A stretch of 64,000 bases of DNA from Microbacterium endophyticum (GCF_011047135.1 NZ_CP049255.1:2046001-2110000), one strand, 5' to 3'. Positions 26,512-36,836 are shown, numbered from the stretch's first letter. Notes: a model not told the origin generated them from the sequence alone. Translations and numbers: made by a program.

Positions 26512-27825
26512 ATGGTGTTTACACAGCGTCGTCGCCTGGTCGCACCCATCGCACTGATGGGTGTTGCAGGCCTCGCCCTGGCCGGTTGTTCGGGGGACAG
26601 TGGGGGTGGATCAAGTGGCGGTGGCGACAGCGACAACACCGTAACGATCTACGGAACAATCGCGGATACTGAAGCTGAACTGCTGCAAGAGTCGTGGAAA
26701 GACTTCGAGGAGTCTTCGGGCATCACTATCGAGTACGAATCATCCAAAGAATTCGAATCCCAGATCGGAATTCGTGCTCAGGGCGGTAACCCGCCCGATA
26801 TCGCGATATTCCCGCAGCCGGGTCTGTTGGCAGACCTCGCAAGCCGTGACTATCTCGCACCGGCTCCTGACAGTGTGGCCGCGAATGTTTCGGAGTACTG
26901 GAGCGAGGACTGGGCGGCGTACGGCACTGTGGATGGCACGCTTTACGGCGCACCCCTCATGGCCAGCGTCAAGGGCTTCATCTGGTATCAGCCGGCGAAG
27001 TTTGCCGAATGGGGCGTGGAAGTACCCGAAACGCTCGACGACTTGATGACGTTGACTCAAACGATTCAAGAGAAAACAGGCAAGTCGCCCTGGTGCGCTG
27101 GTTTCGGGTCGGGAGACGCGACCGGATGGCCGGGAACAGACTGGATCGAAGACTACGTACTTCGCCAATCCGGCCCCGACGTCTACGACCAGTGGGTGAC
27201 GAACGACGTGAAGTTCACGGATGCTCCGATCGTTGACGCGTTCAACTCGGCCGGCGAGATTCTTCTGAACGGTGACTATGTCAATGCGGGGTTCGGCGAT
27301 GTTCAGTCGATCAACTCGACCGAATTCGGAGACCCGGCGACCGCTCTGGTGAGTGGCGATTGCGCCCTTCACCACCAGGCATCGTTCTTTGATGGATTCA
27401 TTCAGGATGCCGGTGGCACAGTCGCTGAAGATGGCGACGTCTGGGCCTTCATCATGCCGGGTGAAGAAGCCGGTGCCACGGCAGTTACAGGTGGCGGCGA
27501 AATTGTCGGAGCCTTCAACAGCGATGCTGACACGGTGCAGGTGCAGGAGTACCTCTCGAGCCCTGAGTGGGCAAACAACCGAGTTTCTCTCGGCGGCGTG
27601 ATCTCGGCCAACAACGGTCTCGACTCGGCCAATGCCTCTTCAGGCATCCTTTCGCAGTCGATCGAGATTCTGCAGGACCCGAACACGACGTTCCGCTTCG
27701 ACGCTTCCGACCTAATGCCTGGCGCTGTCGGTGCCGGAACATTCTGGAAGGGAATGGTCTCGTGGATTAGCGGTAGCTCAGTGGCAGACGTCACCGAGCA
27801 GATCGAGTCTGGCTGGCCCAGCTAG
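26512..27825 (+). CDS. aglE: Sugar ABC transporter substrate-binding lipoprotein, AglE-like
   Basis: 437 residues; ATG 26512 has AGGAGG six to seven bases before it. A lipoprotein signal ends in LALAGC with Cys26, then a Gly/Ser linker. The mature part is a family-1 extracellular sugar-binding protein. The segment CAGFGSGDATGWPGTDWIED (residues about 205-224) and the C-terminal DLMPGAVGAGTFWKGM resemble alpha-glucoside-binding AglE proteins; this is recalled family similarity, not a search. It heads a three-gene operon with two permeases. No ATPase or alpha-glucosidase is next to it. Confidence 0.72.
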   Translation: MVFTQRRRLVAPIALMGVAGLALAGCSGDSGGGSSGGGDSDNTVTIYGTIADTEAELLQESWKDFEESSGITIEYESSKEFESQIGIRAQGGNPPDIAIFPQPGLLADLASRDYLAPAPDSVAANVSEYWSEDWAAYGTVDGTLYGAPLMASVKGFIWYQPAKFAEWGVEVPETLDDLMTLTQTIQEKTGKSPWCAGFGSGDATGWPGTDWIEDYVLRQSGPDVYDQWVTNDVKFTDAPIVDAFNSAGEILLNGDYVNAGFGDVQSINSTEFGDPATALVSGDCALHHQASFFDGFIQDAGGTVAEDGDVWAFIMPGEEAGATAVTGGGEIVGAFNSDADTVQVQEYLSSPEWANNRVSLGGVISANNGLDSANASSGILSQSIEILQDPNTTFRFDASDLMPGAVGAGTFWKGMVSWISGSSVADVTEQIESGWPS

Positions 27826-27833
27826 CGCGATGA

Positions 27834-27869
27834 AACGGGGCTGCTTCATAGAGATGAAGCAGCCCCGTT
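27834..27869 (+). terminator. Intra-operon hairpin after the binding-protein gene
   Basis: Perfect 16-base inverted repeat, AACGGGGCTGCTTCAT (27834-27849), AGAG loop, complement at 27854-27869, without a T-run. It sits between the binding-protein and first permease genes of one operon. Such hairpins usually give partial termination or protect the upstream mRNA, so that binding protein is made in excess over permeases. Confidence 0.75.
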
Positions 27870-27936
27870 CAATCCGCGCACTGGTATTCACCCGGATTCG
27901 AGCATCGAGTCCACAGTCGTACTCGAAAGGAGCGAC

Positions 27937-29070
27937 ATGACCGCTTTCTTTACCTGGGTCGGGACAATGCATCCCATTCTCCAGGCGGTCGTCGTGGTGG
28001 TGGCGTTCCTCGCCGTCATTGGTCTTATTCTCTTCTTCGTCGACATCGCCCCGCGTAGCGGGAAGATCTACACCTGGGTTCGACTCGCCATGTGCGTGCT
28101 CGTGCCAGTAGTCGTTGTCGTCGTCTTCAACTCAGTGTGGTGGGCTGCCATTGCAGCCGCGGTCATCGGCGCGATTCTCTTCCTGATCGATTTTCGTTCT
28201 CGAAGAGGAAAGGGATATTTCATCCAGCTGGTCGCTTTTCTCGCGCCAGCCGGCATCTTGCTTCTCATCGGGCTCATCCTGCCCTCGATCCAAACGCTCG
28301 TCGCATCGTTGATGAACTCATCCGGAAAGGAATTCGTCGGGTTCGAGAACTTCGTGTGGGTCTTCACCCAGCCTGACGGAATTCGCACCATTGCGAACAC
28401 CATTGTGTGGGTACTCGTCGCACCAACCGTCTCGACGGCTGTCGGTCTCGCCTATGCGGTCTTCATCGATAAGACACGCGGCGAGAAGATCTACAAAGTG
28501 CTGGTGTTCATGCCGATGGCGATTTCGTTCGTCGGTGCGAGCATCATCTGGAAATTCGTGTACGAATACCGGTCGGCAGAATTTGCCCAGATCGGCATTT
28601 TGAATCAGATCGTGGTGTGGTTCGGCGGCGAGCCTCAGCAGTGGCTGCTCGGAGCGCCATGGAATACGTTCTTCTTGATCGTCGTGCTGATCTGGGTTCA
28701 AACAGGTTTTGCGATGGTTATTCTCTCCGCTGCCATCAAGGGCGTGCCCATCGAGCAACTTGAGGCGGCCGAACTCGACGGAACCAACGCGTGGCAGCGC
28801 TTTCGCAACGTCACCGTTCCGGCAATTCGACCGGCGATCATCGTGGTGCTGACGACAATATCTATTGCATCGTTGAAGGTCTTCGACATCGTGCGAACCA
28901 TGACCGGCGGAAACTTCGACACGTCGGTCATCGCCAACGAAATGTATACACAGTTCACGAAGTTCGAAGCCGGACGAAGCGCAGCGTTCGCTGTCGTGCT
29001 GTTCATCCTGGTATTGCCGATCGTGATCTACAACGCGCGACAAATCAGCAAGCAGAAGGAGATCCGATGA
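27937..29070 (+). CDS. aglF: Sugar ABC transporter permease, AglF-like, with extra N-terminal helices
   Basis: 377 residues, ATG with AAAGGAG about five bases upstream. Three or four additional hydrophobic segments (residues about 10-110) precede the standard six-helix MalF-type permease that begins near residue 120; this long form is common for actinobacterial AglF-type permeases. The EAA loop is at about 275-290 ([20 protein letters not shown], core [14 protein letters not shown]). Its stop overlaps the next permease start (ATGA). It forms the channel with AglG-like permease. Alpha-glucoside specificity is inferred from family resemblance. Confidence 0.78.
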   Translation: MTAFFTWVGTMHPILQAVVVVVAFLAVIGLILFFVDIAPRSGKIYTWVRLAMCVLVPVVVVVVFNSVWWAAIAAAVIGAILFLIDFRSRRGKGYFIQLVAFLAPAGILLLIGLILPSIQTLVASLMNSSGKEFVGFENFVWVFTQPDGIRTIANTIVWVLVAPTVSTAVGLAYAVFIDKTRGEKIYKVLVFMPMAISFVGASIIWKFVYEYRSAEFAQIGILNQIVVWFGGEPQQWLLGAPWNTFFLIVVLIWVQTGFAMVILSAAIKGVPIEQLEAAELDGTNAWQRFRNVTVPAIRPAIIVVLTTISIASLKVFDIVRTMTGGNFDTSVIANEMYTQFTKFEAGRSAAFAVVLFILVLPIVIYNARQISKQKEIR

Positions 29071-30044
29071 GCGAGGTAATGCCGGTCGATCTTCCACTCG
29101 ACGACGAGACAAAAGAAGAGCTCACTCGCGGCGAGCGTCGGGGCGAGCAGAACCCGTGGCGAAAAGCGCGGAAAAAGCTCACCAATCCGTGGGCATCGGT
29201 AGCATCCATCGTCATCGCACTTCTCTGGACGATTCCGACGTTTGGGCTTTTGGTTTCGTCGTTCCGCCCCGAACAGCAGATAAAGAGCACGGGGTGGTGG
29301 ACCTTCTTCACTAACCCCGAAGTCACCATAGATAACTACGTGCAGGTGCTGCAGGCCGGAAATGCTCAGCTGACAATGGCGGGCGCTTTCGTGAACTCGA
29401 TCGCGATCACGATTCCAGCCACAGTTGTTCCCTTGACGATCGCCTGCTTCGCGGCATATGCGTTCTCGTGGATTGACTTCAAAGGTCGAGATGCGCTTTT
29501 CATCTTTATCTTCGCGCTTCAGATCGTTCCCATTCAGATGGCTCTTATTCCGCTCCTTAGCTCGTTCTCCCGCGGGCTCAATGTGGCAGGTCTTCAGATA
29601 ACGGGCCCGCTGGATGTATCCGGAGGTTACGCGCAGGTCTGGATTGCGCACTCGATGTTCGCACTTCCGCTCGCGATCTACCTTCTGCACAACTTCATGT
29701 CGCAGATACCAGCCGACATCATCGAGGCAGCTCGCGTCGATGGTGCGTCGCGGGGGCAGATCTTCTACCGAGTGGTTTTGCCGCTGACAATGCCAGCAAT
29801 CGCGTCAGTCGCGATTTTCCAGTTCTTGTGGGTGTGGAACGACCTGCTGGTCGCTCTCATCTTTGCCGACGGGCCCGTGGCGCCAATCACGAAGCTTTTG
29901 GCCGAGATTACGGGAACGCGCGGAAACGAATGGCAACTCCTCACGGCCGGTGCGTTCGTTGCGATCATCGTTCCGCTCATCGTGTTCTTCTCGTTGCAGC
30001 GCTACTTCGTTCGTGGGCTCCTGGCCGGTTCCACAAAGGGGTGA
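29067..30044 (+). CDS. aglG: Sugar ABC transporter permease, AglG-like
   Basis: 325 residues from ATG 29067, overlapping the AglF stop; the frame is open upstream only by chance. A charged cytoplasmic leader of about 45 residues precedes six helices. [21 protein letters not shown] (core [13 protein letters not shown]) and the EAA loop [19 protein letters not shown] (residues about 220-238) fit the MalG/AglG class, as does [17 protein letters not shown] at the end. No ATPase gene follows, so the importer must borrow a shared MsiK-like ATPase encoded elsewhere. Confidence 0.8.
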   Translation: MSEVMPVDLPLDDETKEELTRGERRGEQNPWRKARKKLTNPWASVASIVIALLWTIPTFGLLVSSFRPEQQIKSTGWWTFFTNPEVTIDNYVQVLQAGNAQLTMAGAFVNSIAITIPATVVPLTIACFAAYAFSWIDFKGRDALFIFIFALQIVPIQMALIPLLSSFSRGLNVAGLQITGPLDVSGGYAQVWIAHSMFALPLAIYLLHNFMSQIPADIIEAARVDGASRGQIFYRVVLPLTMPAIASVAIFQFLWVWNDLLVALIFADGPVAPITKLLAEITGTRGNEWQLLTAGAFVAIIVPLIVFFSLQRYFVRGLLAGSTKG

Positions 30045-30096
30045 TTCCGGTCGGGTCTGTTTCGCTAGTGTGATCGTCAATAGACGGGGGACGTTA

Positions 30097-32523
30097 GTGG
30101 AGCCGACGAATACAGAAGTTGAAGAGAAGGTGACTGATCCGTCGGTCGGGCTGACCGACGGAGAAGTCGCCGATCGAGTGGCCGCAGGGCACACTAACGC
30201 GTATACGGCGGATTCGAGTCGTAGCGCGTGGAACATTGTGCGGGCGAATGTGTTCACTCTCTTCAACGGCATCGTGGGCGCCTGTTTTCTCGTGCTGTTG
30301 TTGGTCGGCCATTGGCGCGATGCGTTGTTCGGCCTTGCCGCCTTCGGAAATGCCATCATTGGGTGCGTTCAGGAATTTCGTGCAAAGGCTGCGCTCGACA
30401 AACTGGCGCTTCTTAACGCTCCGCAGGCTCGAGTGCGACGTGCCAGCACGGAACGCGAGATCGCTCCGGTTGATGTCGTGATGGATGATGTCCTCGTTCT
30501 GCGCGCTGGCGACCAGGTACCCGCCGATGCCACCGTTATCGCATCCCACGGGTTGCAAATCGATGAGTCGATGCTCACCGGAGAATCGGATGCCGTCGAC
30601 AAACATCCCGGCGATGAGGCGCTTTCGGGGTCGGTTGTCGTGGGCGGAGAGGGCGACGCCCGTGTGGTGCGAGTGGGCGCGGACTCCTACGCCAACACAT
30701 TCGCAACTGAGGCGAAGCGGTTCTCACTGGTTTCTTCGGAACTTCGCACGTCGGTCAACCGTGTCTTGAAGTGGGTCGGCTGGGGAATCGGCCCAATCGG
30801 GCTGCTCGTTCTGAACGCTCAGATCATGGTGGCCGGGGGGTGGGTGAGAGCCTTCGAGAGTGGCTCATGGGTGCAGGCGATCGTGAACACGATCGCCTCT
30901 CTTACCGCGATGATCCCGCTCGGACTTGTCTTGATGACGTCGATCGCATTCGCTGTCGGAGCGGCGAAGCTCGCGAGCAAGCAGGTGCTCGTGAACGAAC
31001 TTCCGGCTGTTGAAGGTCTCGCTCGTGTTGATGTGATCTGTCTCGACAAAACCGGCACGCTCACGGGCGGCAATATCGAATTTGATGGCGCCCACCCGCT
31101 CCGGAACTACGTTGACGGCTGGGAGCGCGTGCTGTCTTGGTATGGTGCGGCATCCGAGGCCAATGCGACTGCGCGCTGTTTGCAAGAGCCCTATCCGCAC
31201 GTTGATCCGCTCACTCGTGGCGCATCGATTTCGTTTTCGTCGGCACGCAAGTGGAGCGCGGTTTCGTTCTCTGATCTGGCAGGAACGTGGGTGCTCGGAG
31301 CACCCGAGATGATCTTCGGAGACGAAGCGAGTGACACATCGACAGAGCTCGGCGCCGAAGTCGTTTCGTTAGCTTCTCTCGGACGCCGGACGCTCGTGCT
31401 TGCATACAGTCCGCTGACGTTGGAGGCTGCGGGCGTCGAAGCCGAAGAGTTGCCCCTCCAGCTTGACGCGGTCGTTGTGCTGACTTTTCGGGAGCAAGTG
31501 CGCCCGGATGCCGCGCAGACACTGTCGTACTTTCGCGCACAGGGCGTCGGCATCCGCATCATCTCGGGTGACAACCCGCGTACGGTCGCGGCGATCGCCC
31601 GCGAAGTGGGCGTGGACGTGGCTGAAGGATACGACGCGCGGCTGCTCCCAGAAGATGACGACGCTCTGGCTGTCGTGCTCGAAACTGAGTCAGTCTTCGG
31701 GCGAGTCACTCCGGACCAGAAGCGGCGAATGGTCGTGGCGTTGCAATCACGTGGGCACACAGTCGCCATGACCGGTGATGGTGTCAACGACGCGCTCGCC
31801 ATCAAAACCGCCGACATGGGGATCGCGATGAATTCGGGTGCCGCTGCAACGAAAGCCGTCGCCCGGTTGGTGCTGCTCGATGGCCAGTTCTCGCATCTTC
31901 CCGATGTCGTCGCGGAGGGCCGGCAGGTTATTGCGAACATCGAGCGGGTCTCGATGCTGTTTCTCACAAAGACGGCCTATGCCACGGCGCTCGCCGTGAT
32001 CTTCGGCATCTTCGTGCTCGAATTTCCATTCTTGCCGCGACAGCTGTCGATTACGGATGGGCTGACGATTGGCATCCCGGCCTTCTTCTTGGCTCTGATG
32101 CCGAACGCACAGCGATACGTTCCGGGTTTCTTGAAGCGCTCGCTCTCTTTTGCTATCCCCGCAGGAATCATGGTCGCGCTCGCCTTGACGACGTACACAC
32201 TTGCGGCAAAGAGTCTTGGTGTTGATGAGCCCGAGCTTCGCACCGGCGCCACGATCATCCTGGCCGTCGTCGGGATCTGGATATTGACAGTGCTTTCTCG
32301 TCCGATCAATCGCTTCAAGGTGCTCGTTATCGGAGCGATGTTCATCGGCCTCGTCGGAATATTCACCATTCCGCTTGCCACGTCGTTCTTCGCGTTGATC
32401 GACCCCGGAGAGACCGCGGCGTACCTGCTCACCGCTGTGACGATCGGTGCCATCGCGCTGCTCGAAGCAGTGCGTTTTGTACACCGCCGCTACGTTGCGC
32501 GGGTGATGGCTAGCGCTGAATGA
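30097..32523 (+). CDS. P-type cation-transporting ATPase, CtpE-like
   Basis: 808 residues from GTG 30097, preceded by GGGGGA. The order matches mycobacterial CtpE as I recall it: GLTDGEVADRVAAGHTNAY at the start, IDESMLTGESDAV in the actuator domain, LDKTGTLTGG with phosphorylated Asp317, ISGDNPRTVAAIA, MTGDGVNDALAIKTADMGIA (core TGDGVNDALA), SMLFLTKTAYATAL, then a C-terminal helix bundle. It lacks heavy-metal-binding domains and CPC motifs, arguing against a copper or zinc pump. CtpE has been described as a calcium uptake ATPase; the same ion here is an inference. It is preceded closely by aglG but has no coupling overlap. Confidence 0.82.
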   Translation: MEPTNTEVEEKVTDPSVGLTDGEVADRVAAGHTNAYTADSSRSAWNIVRANVFTLFNGIVGACFLVLLLVGHWRDALFGLAAFGNAIIGCVQEFRAKAALDKLALLNAPQARVRRASTEREIAPVDVVMDDVLVLRAGDQVPADATVIASHGLQIDESMLTGESDAVDKHPGDEALSGSVVVGGEGDARVVRVGADSYANTFATEAKRFSLVSSELRTSVNRVLKWVGWGIGPIGLLVLNAQIMVAGGWVRAFESGSWVQAIVNTIASLTAMIPLGLVLMTSIAFAVGAAKLASKQVLVNELPAVEGLARVDVICLDKTGTLTGGNIEFDGAHPLRNYVDGWERVLSWYGAASEANATARCLQEPYPHVDPLTRGASISFSSARKWSAVSFSDLAGTWVLGAPEMIFGDEASDTSTELGAEVVSLASLGRRTLVLAYSPLTLEAAGVEAEELPLQLDAVVVLTFREQVRPDAAQTLSYFRAQGVGIRIISGDNPRTVAAIAREVGVDVAEGYDARLLPEDDDALAVVLETESVFGRVTPDQKRRMVVALQSRGHTVAMTGDGVNDALAIKTADMGIAMNSGAAATKAVARLVLLDGQFSHLPDVVAEGRQVIANIERVSMLFLTKTAYATALAVIFGIFVLEFPFLPRQLSITDGLTIGIPAFFLALMPNAQRYVPGFLKRSLSFAIPAGIMVALALTTYTLAAKSLGVDEPELRTGATIILAVVGIWILTVLSRPINRFKVLVIGAMFIGLVGIFTIPLATSFFALIDPGETAAYLLTAVTIGAIALLEAVRFVHRRYVARVMASAE

Positions 32524-32944
32524 CCATGTCGGGTGTGTGCGCTTCACGCATCGGCCGGAAGTAGCGCGATGCCGGCGGAAGCCACACGACTGCCACGACG
32601 AATATCTCCAGCGCGAGCTGCACTGCTGCGTACCAGTCCCAGACGTCGGTCGTGATGATCGTCGTGAGGTGAAGTGTGATCTGCACGCCGAGGTATATCG
32701 TCACGAGCAAACGTGACAGCCCGCTCCCGCGGGAAAGCGACGAGGCCACGGCGACGGTGAGCAAGCCGAAGAGGATGATACCCGCACCGAGGAGCGACAC
32801 CAACAGAACCTGATCTATTGCGACCTGATAGCGGCTCAGAAGAATCAGGATGCCGAGCCCGGTGCTCGTGAGCCCGCTGAGGTAGACCAGCACCACTGCG
32901 ATGGTGATGACGATGGGTCTCGACGCTCGGATGGGCTCATTCAC
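32510..32944 (-). CDS. Small four-helix membrane protein of unknown function
   Basis: 144 residues from GTG 32944. CAGGAT lies six bases before the start, so it is probably translated from a leaderless mRNA. Four hydrophobic helices are predicted by eye: about residues 9-31, 42-68, 76-95 and 103-124, with short charged loops and a hydrophilic tail. I do not recognise a family beyond a general actinobacterial small membrane protein. Its 3' end overlaps the convergent P-type ATPase gene by 14 bases. Function unknown. Confidence 0.65.
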   Translation of the reverse strand: MNEPIRASRPIVITIAVVLVYLSGLTSTGLGILILLSRYQVAIDQVLLVSLLGAGIILFGLLTVAVASSLSRGSGLSRLLVTIYLGVQITLHLTTIITTDVWDWYAAVQLALEIFVVAVVWLPPASRYFRPMREAHTPDMVIQR

Positions 32945-33108
32945 GCGCCCATCCTGACACGAAGGGCGCGTGCGCTCTAGGTAAGCGCGCTGATGCGAAG
33001 TGGCCCTGATTCTTTCGCGTGAGTTCCGATACCATTGAAACCTGCGCTCGAATCGTTTCGATGCGCTGTTGATTTCGGCCTAGCGGCCACACCTCTTACG
33101 AACCTGAA

Positions 33109-34473
33109 GTGAATTTCGTCGTGCCTGATACTGACTCCGTACCCACTGCCACCGGCTTTCACCGCACCTCCCCCAAGCGATCATCGAGCTCTCCGACGGG
33201 AGCAATTCGCACCCTGGGCACGAACCCGGTGACAGCACCGATCATGCTCCACCCGGGAGACGCGATCCCGGGGGCGCGTCGCGTGATCTACATCGTGTTG
33301 CTCGGGGCGCTCACAGCGCTCGGGCCGTTCACGATCGATCTCTACCTGCCCGCGTTTCCGGTGCTCGAAGTCGACTTCAACACGACGGCGGCGGCGATTC
33401 AACTCACGCTCACTGGCACGACGCTCGGATTCGCGATCGGACAGCTCATCGTCGGGCCGCTCAGCGACAAGGTGGGGCGACGAATCCCGCTCATCATCGT
33501 CACTGCGTTGCATGTTGTCGCGAGTGCGCTCGCGGCTCTGGCGCCGACGCTTATCCTGCTGGGCGTCGCTCGGGTGCTGATGGGGATGGGCGCTGCGGCC
33601 GGTGGAGTCGTCGCGATGGCGATCGTGCGCGACCTGTTCGGCGGAAAGCGACTGGTGGTGATGCTCAGTCGACTCGCGCTCGTATCGGGAGTTGCTCCTG
33701 TGATTGCGCCGTTGATCGGCTCAGCGTTGCTCGTTGTGATGCCGTGGCGGGGCATCTTCGTCTTTTTGGCGATCTACGGCGCGGTCATGCTCGTGAGCAC
33801 TCTGTTTCTGATTCCCGAGACGCTTCCGCCTGCGCGCCGAAACGGTCCGGGGTCGGCCACTCTTATGCAGCGGTACCGCAGCGTCTTCAGCGATCGGATC
33901 TTCGTCGGCGTGCTTATTATCGGCGCAATGGCGTTCAGTGGGCTCTTTTCTTACCTTTCGGCGTCGCCGTTCCTGTTTCAGCAGGGTTTCGGGATGGACC
34001 CGCAGCAGTACGGCATCGTGTTCGCCGTTAACTCTGTCGGCATTGTGATCGGTGTGCAGACGGCATCCCGACTGGCGGCGCGCTACGGGCCGCAGTGGGT
34101 CTTGGCGTTCTCGACGGCGGCATTGATTCTGTCTTCTGCCGCCATCATCATCGGAGACCTGATGGGTGGTGGACTGTGGGCCGTCATGATTCCGCTCTTT
34201 ATCTTCATGACCTCGTGCGGATTCACTTTTCCGTGCGTGCAGGTTCTCGCTCTGGACCGACATGGAAAGTCGGCGGGAACGGCTGCTTCGCTCATCGGCG
34301 CTGCGAACTTCGGTATCGCGGGGATTATTTCGCCTCTCGTTGGGTTGATCTCGGGAGATTCCGGAATCACCGCAACGACCATGGCATCAGTGATGGTCGG
34401 GTGCGCGGTCATCGGCGCATTCTCGCTGTGGTTCATCGTGCGGCCGCGAACTGTAGCGCAGCTCGCGCCTTAA
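33109..34473 (+). CDS. MFS transporter, Bcr/CflA multidrug efflux family
   Basis: Up to 454 residues from GTG 33109; GTG 33121 and ATG 33244 are alternatives, the last leaving a tidy cytoplasmic start (MLHPGDAIPGARRVIYIVLL). Twelve helices begin at GALTALGPFTIDLYLPAFPV, whose core TIDLYLPAFP is a Bcr/CflA hallmark. Motif A is GPLSDKVGRRIPL and motif C-like GVAPVIAPLIGS follows. Members export chloramphenicol, bicyclomycin or other drugs with proton exchange. The N-terminal 45 residues of the long form are Ser/Thr/Pro-rich and may not be translated. It is followed 34 bases later by a PAP2 phosphatase. Confidence 0.85.
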   Translation: MNFVVPDTDSVPTATGFHRTSPKRSSSSPTGAIRTLGTNPVTAPIMLHPGDAIPGARRVIYIVLLGALTALGPFTIDLYLPAFPVLEVDFNTTAAAIQLTLTGTTLGFAIGQLIVGPLSDKVGRRIPLIIVTALHVVASALAALAPTLILLGVARVLMGMGAAAGGVVAMAIVRDLFGGKRLVVMLSRLALVSGVAPVIAPLIGSALLVVMPWRGIFVFLAIYGAVMLVSTLFLIPETLPPARRNGPGSATLMQRYRSVFSDRIFVGVLIIGAMAFSGLFSYLSASPFLFQQGFGMDPQQYGIVFAVNSVGIVIGVQTASRLAARYGPQWVLAFSTAALILSSAAIIIGDLMGGGLWAVMIPLFIFMTSCGFTFPCVQVLALDRHGKSAGTAASLIGAANFGIAGIISPLVGLISGDSGITATTMASVMVGCAVIGAFSLWFIVRPRTVAQLAP

Positions 34474-34507
34474 GAGGTGGGCGTCGCGAAAGAGGCATGA
34501 TGGTGCG

Positions 34508-35197
34508 ATGACAAACGCAGCACCGGTCAGCCCGGCATCCCGTCGAACGCTCTTGCGGGTTCTGCTGCCGATCGCGCTCGTGTGCATTGCTCTCGCGTGC
34601 GGTCTGGGACTGTGGACTCACGAACGAGGGCCAGTCCCGTTTGCGATCGACACGGCGTGGAACAACCTTCTTGCCGCAACAGCTGCGCCGCTGTTGCTCT
34701 GGTTTTCACAAGCAATGAATATCGCGGGCGGAGTTTTCGTTTCGTCGGTCGTTGTTCCGGTGGCGGCGGTCGCCGCATTGCTTGTCACTCGACGACCGTG
34801 GGCTGCCGTTTATGTCGTGGCGACGCTCATCGCCAGCACACTGGCGGTGCAGATTTTGAAACACCTCTTCGGGCGCGCGCGCCCCGAAGACATCATCGTC
34901 GTGAGTGACTACGGATCATTTCCCTCTGGTCACGTTGCGAACGCGGCGACGCTGGCTGTGCTTTTCGCTGTGCTCGTGCCACGCGCATGGGCGTATGTCG
35001 TTGGGGCACTGTGGGTGCTGCTGATGGCATTCTCACGGACCTATTTGCACGCACATTGGCTGACCGACACCGTTGGGGGTGCGCTGGTCGGAGCCGGGAT
35101 AGCGCTTCTCATGACGATTGCGTTTTCCCGGCTCCTCGCAGAACGCTCGTGGCGTCGAACTACTGCGGTGAGCGGGTCAGGAGAACAGGCATCGTAG
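34508..35197 (+). CDS. PAP2 family membrane phosphatase
   Basis: 229 residues, ATG preceded by CATGAT six bases away (possibly leaderless). The three catalytic motifs of the PAP2 superfamily are present: KHLFGRARPE near residue 118, SFPSGHVAN near 137 with the catalytic His, and SRTYLHAHWLTDTVGG near 177 with the nucleophilic His. Six helices surround them. Such proteins remove phosphate from undecaprenyl pyrophosphate or lipid phosphates on the outer membrane face. Its 3' end overlaps the convergent MFS gene by 38 bases. Confidence 0.85.
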   Translation: MTNAAPVSPASRRTLLRVLLPIALVCIALACGLGLWTHERGPVPFAIDTAWNNLLAATAAPLLLWFSQAMNIAGGVFVSSVVVPVAAVAALLVTRRPWAAVYVVATLIASTLAVQILKHLFGRARPEDIIVVSDYGSFPSGHVANAATLAVLFAVLVPRAWAYVVGALWVLLMAFSRTYLHAHWLTDTVGGALVGAGIALLMTIAFSRLLAERSWRRTTAVSGSGEQAS

Positions 35198-36641
35198 AAG
35201 TGTCGATGAACGGGTCATCGTCTTGATGCTCGACGATTTCTCGTGCCTCTTCTTCGGTCTCGACCGTTGGCACTGATCCGAGCAGCGGTCGCTTTGCGGA
35301 CTCGCGCATCGCGAGCATCGCGACTCCGCCGAGCGCTGCGAAGAACATGATGTAGAACGCGGGCATGTACGTGTTGCCAGTCAGCTCGATCAGTGCCTGG
35401 CTAAACAACGGTGTCGTACCGCCGAACAGTGACACCGAGATGTTGTAGGCGATGGCCATCGCTCCGAAGCGGGATGCCGTCGGAAAAAGTGCGGGCAACG
35501 CCGACGCTGACACGGCCACGTAGAACGCGACGGGGATTGCGACCATCGCCAGGGCGATGAACACAGCCCACTCTTCACCGATCTGCATGATGGCGAACGC
35601 CGGGATCATGAGCACGATCGTTGAGCTCGATGCGATGAGGTAGACCGGCTTTCGCCCGATACGGTCGCTGAGCTTTCCGATGAGCGGAAGGAGTGCCGAC
35701 ATCACAATCAGCACCGGCACTGTTGCGACCGCCGCGCCGAGGTTGGAGACGCCGACTTCACTTTCGAGATACGTCGGCATATAGCTCGTGAGCGCGTAGC
35801 CGGCCGTGTTGGTTGCCGCGACGAGCGCGATACCGATCAAGACAGTCCGCCAGTGGTAGCGGATAATTCCGAGCACGCCGTGTCGCGCAAGCGGATTCTC
35901 GGGTGGCAGCACGGTGGCGTTCTCGTCATCACGCGTTGCCTCGAACGAGGGCGTTTCCGGGATGCGGAGACGGAACCAGATTGCGACAATTCCGAGGGGG
36001 ATCGCGACGAGGAACGGGATGCGCCAGCCGAAGTCGACCATGGCGTTTTCGCCCCACACGTTCGTTGTGACGATTGTTGTAAGCGCCACAACGGAAGCTC
36101 CAGCGGCGAAGCCGACGTAGGAACCCACATCGAGCCACGACGCCCAGAATCCGCGGCTCTTGTCGGGGGAGAACTCGGACACGTAGGTTGTTGCGCCCGC
36201 ATACTCGCCACCGGTTGAGAAGCCCTGCACCATCTTCAAGAAGTACAGCGGCACGATTGCCCACAGCCCGATAGTGCTCGACGTGGGGAGCACACCGATA
36301 AGCGCCGTGGCAACGGCCATCATCGCCATCGTGAGAAAGAGAACCTTCTGGCGACCGATGCGGTCTCCGAGCGGCCCAAGAACGATCCCGCCGATCGGGC
36401 GAACGAGAAAGGAGATGGCGAAGCCAAAGAGCGTGACCAACAAGCCCCACGGATCGGGAAGATCAGCCGTGAAGACCACCGCAAGGGTGACTGCGAGGTA
36501 TCCGTAGATTCCGAAGTCGAACCATTCCATGAAGTTACCGACGACCGTGCCGCCGATCGCGGTTCGAATTCGTGACTTCTTGACGACAATGACATCGTCG
36601 ACGTCGAGCCTCGGGGCGGCTACATCTTTTTCGTTACGCAC
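35160..36641 (-). CDS. MFS transporter, metabolite:H+ symporter (MHS/ProP-like) family
   Basis: 493 residues from GTG 36641, which has GGAGGAAAA directly before it; the frame runs on upstream but has no ribosome site. A 28-residue charged leader precedes GTVVGNFMEWFDFGIYGYLA (residues about 30-49), the MHS signature WFDFGIYG. Motif A is GPLGDRIGRQKVLF and MVQGFSTGGEYAGATTYVSE, core QGFSTGGEYAGA, is another MHS hallmark. Substrates of this family are small carboxylates, betaine, proline or shikimate; which one applies is not evident. A long acidic tail (EEEAREIVEHQDDD) ends the protein. Confidence 0.87.
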   Translation of the reverse strand: MRNEKDVAAPRLDVDDVIVVKKSRIRTAIGGTVVGNFMEWFDFGIYGYLAVTLAVVFTADLPDPWGLLVTLFGFAISFLVRPIGGIVLGPLGDRIGRQKVLFLTMAMMAVATALIGVLPTSSTIGLWAIVPLYFLKMVQGFSTGGEYAGATTYVSEFSPDKSRGFWASWLDVGSYVGFAAGASVVALTTIVTTNVWGENAMVDFGWRIPFLVAIPLGIVAIWFRLRIPETPSFEATRDDENATVLPPENPLARHGVLGIIRYHWRTVLIGIALVAATNTAGYALTSYMPTYLESEVGVSNLGAAVATVPVLIVMSALLPLIGKLSDRIGRKPVYLIASSSTIVLMIPAFAIMQIGEEWAVFIALAMVAIPVAFYVAVSASALPALFPTASRFGAMAIAYNISVSLFGGTTPLFSQALIELTGNTYMPAFYIMFFAALGGVAMLAMRESAKRPLLGSVPTVETEEEAREIVEHQDDDPFIDTSTMPVLLTRSPQ

Positions 36642-36836
36642 TTTTCCTCCTGCGGTCGGGCCCGATTGGGCTGCTCCGGGCGCGGCAGGGTGCCGCGGCG
36701 GTGTGGACGCGTCATGTTCTACTGTTGCGTATTCGCTCAGATCACGCCCGGGCTCGCATCGACTCGCGGCCTGTGGTACTTCTGTCCGCTGGCGAGCGAC
36801 GTGGACACTGTCGTCCCCGTTCGCCGGACGGCGCGT

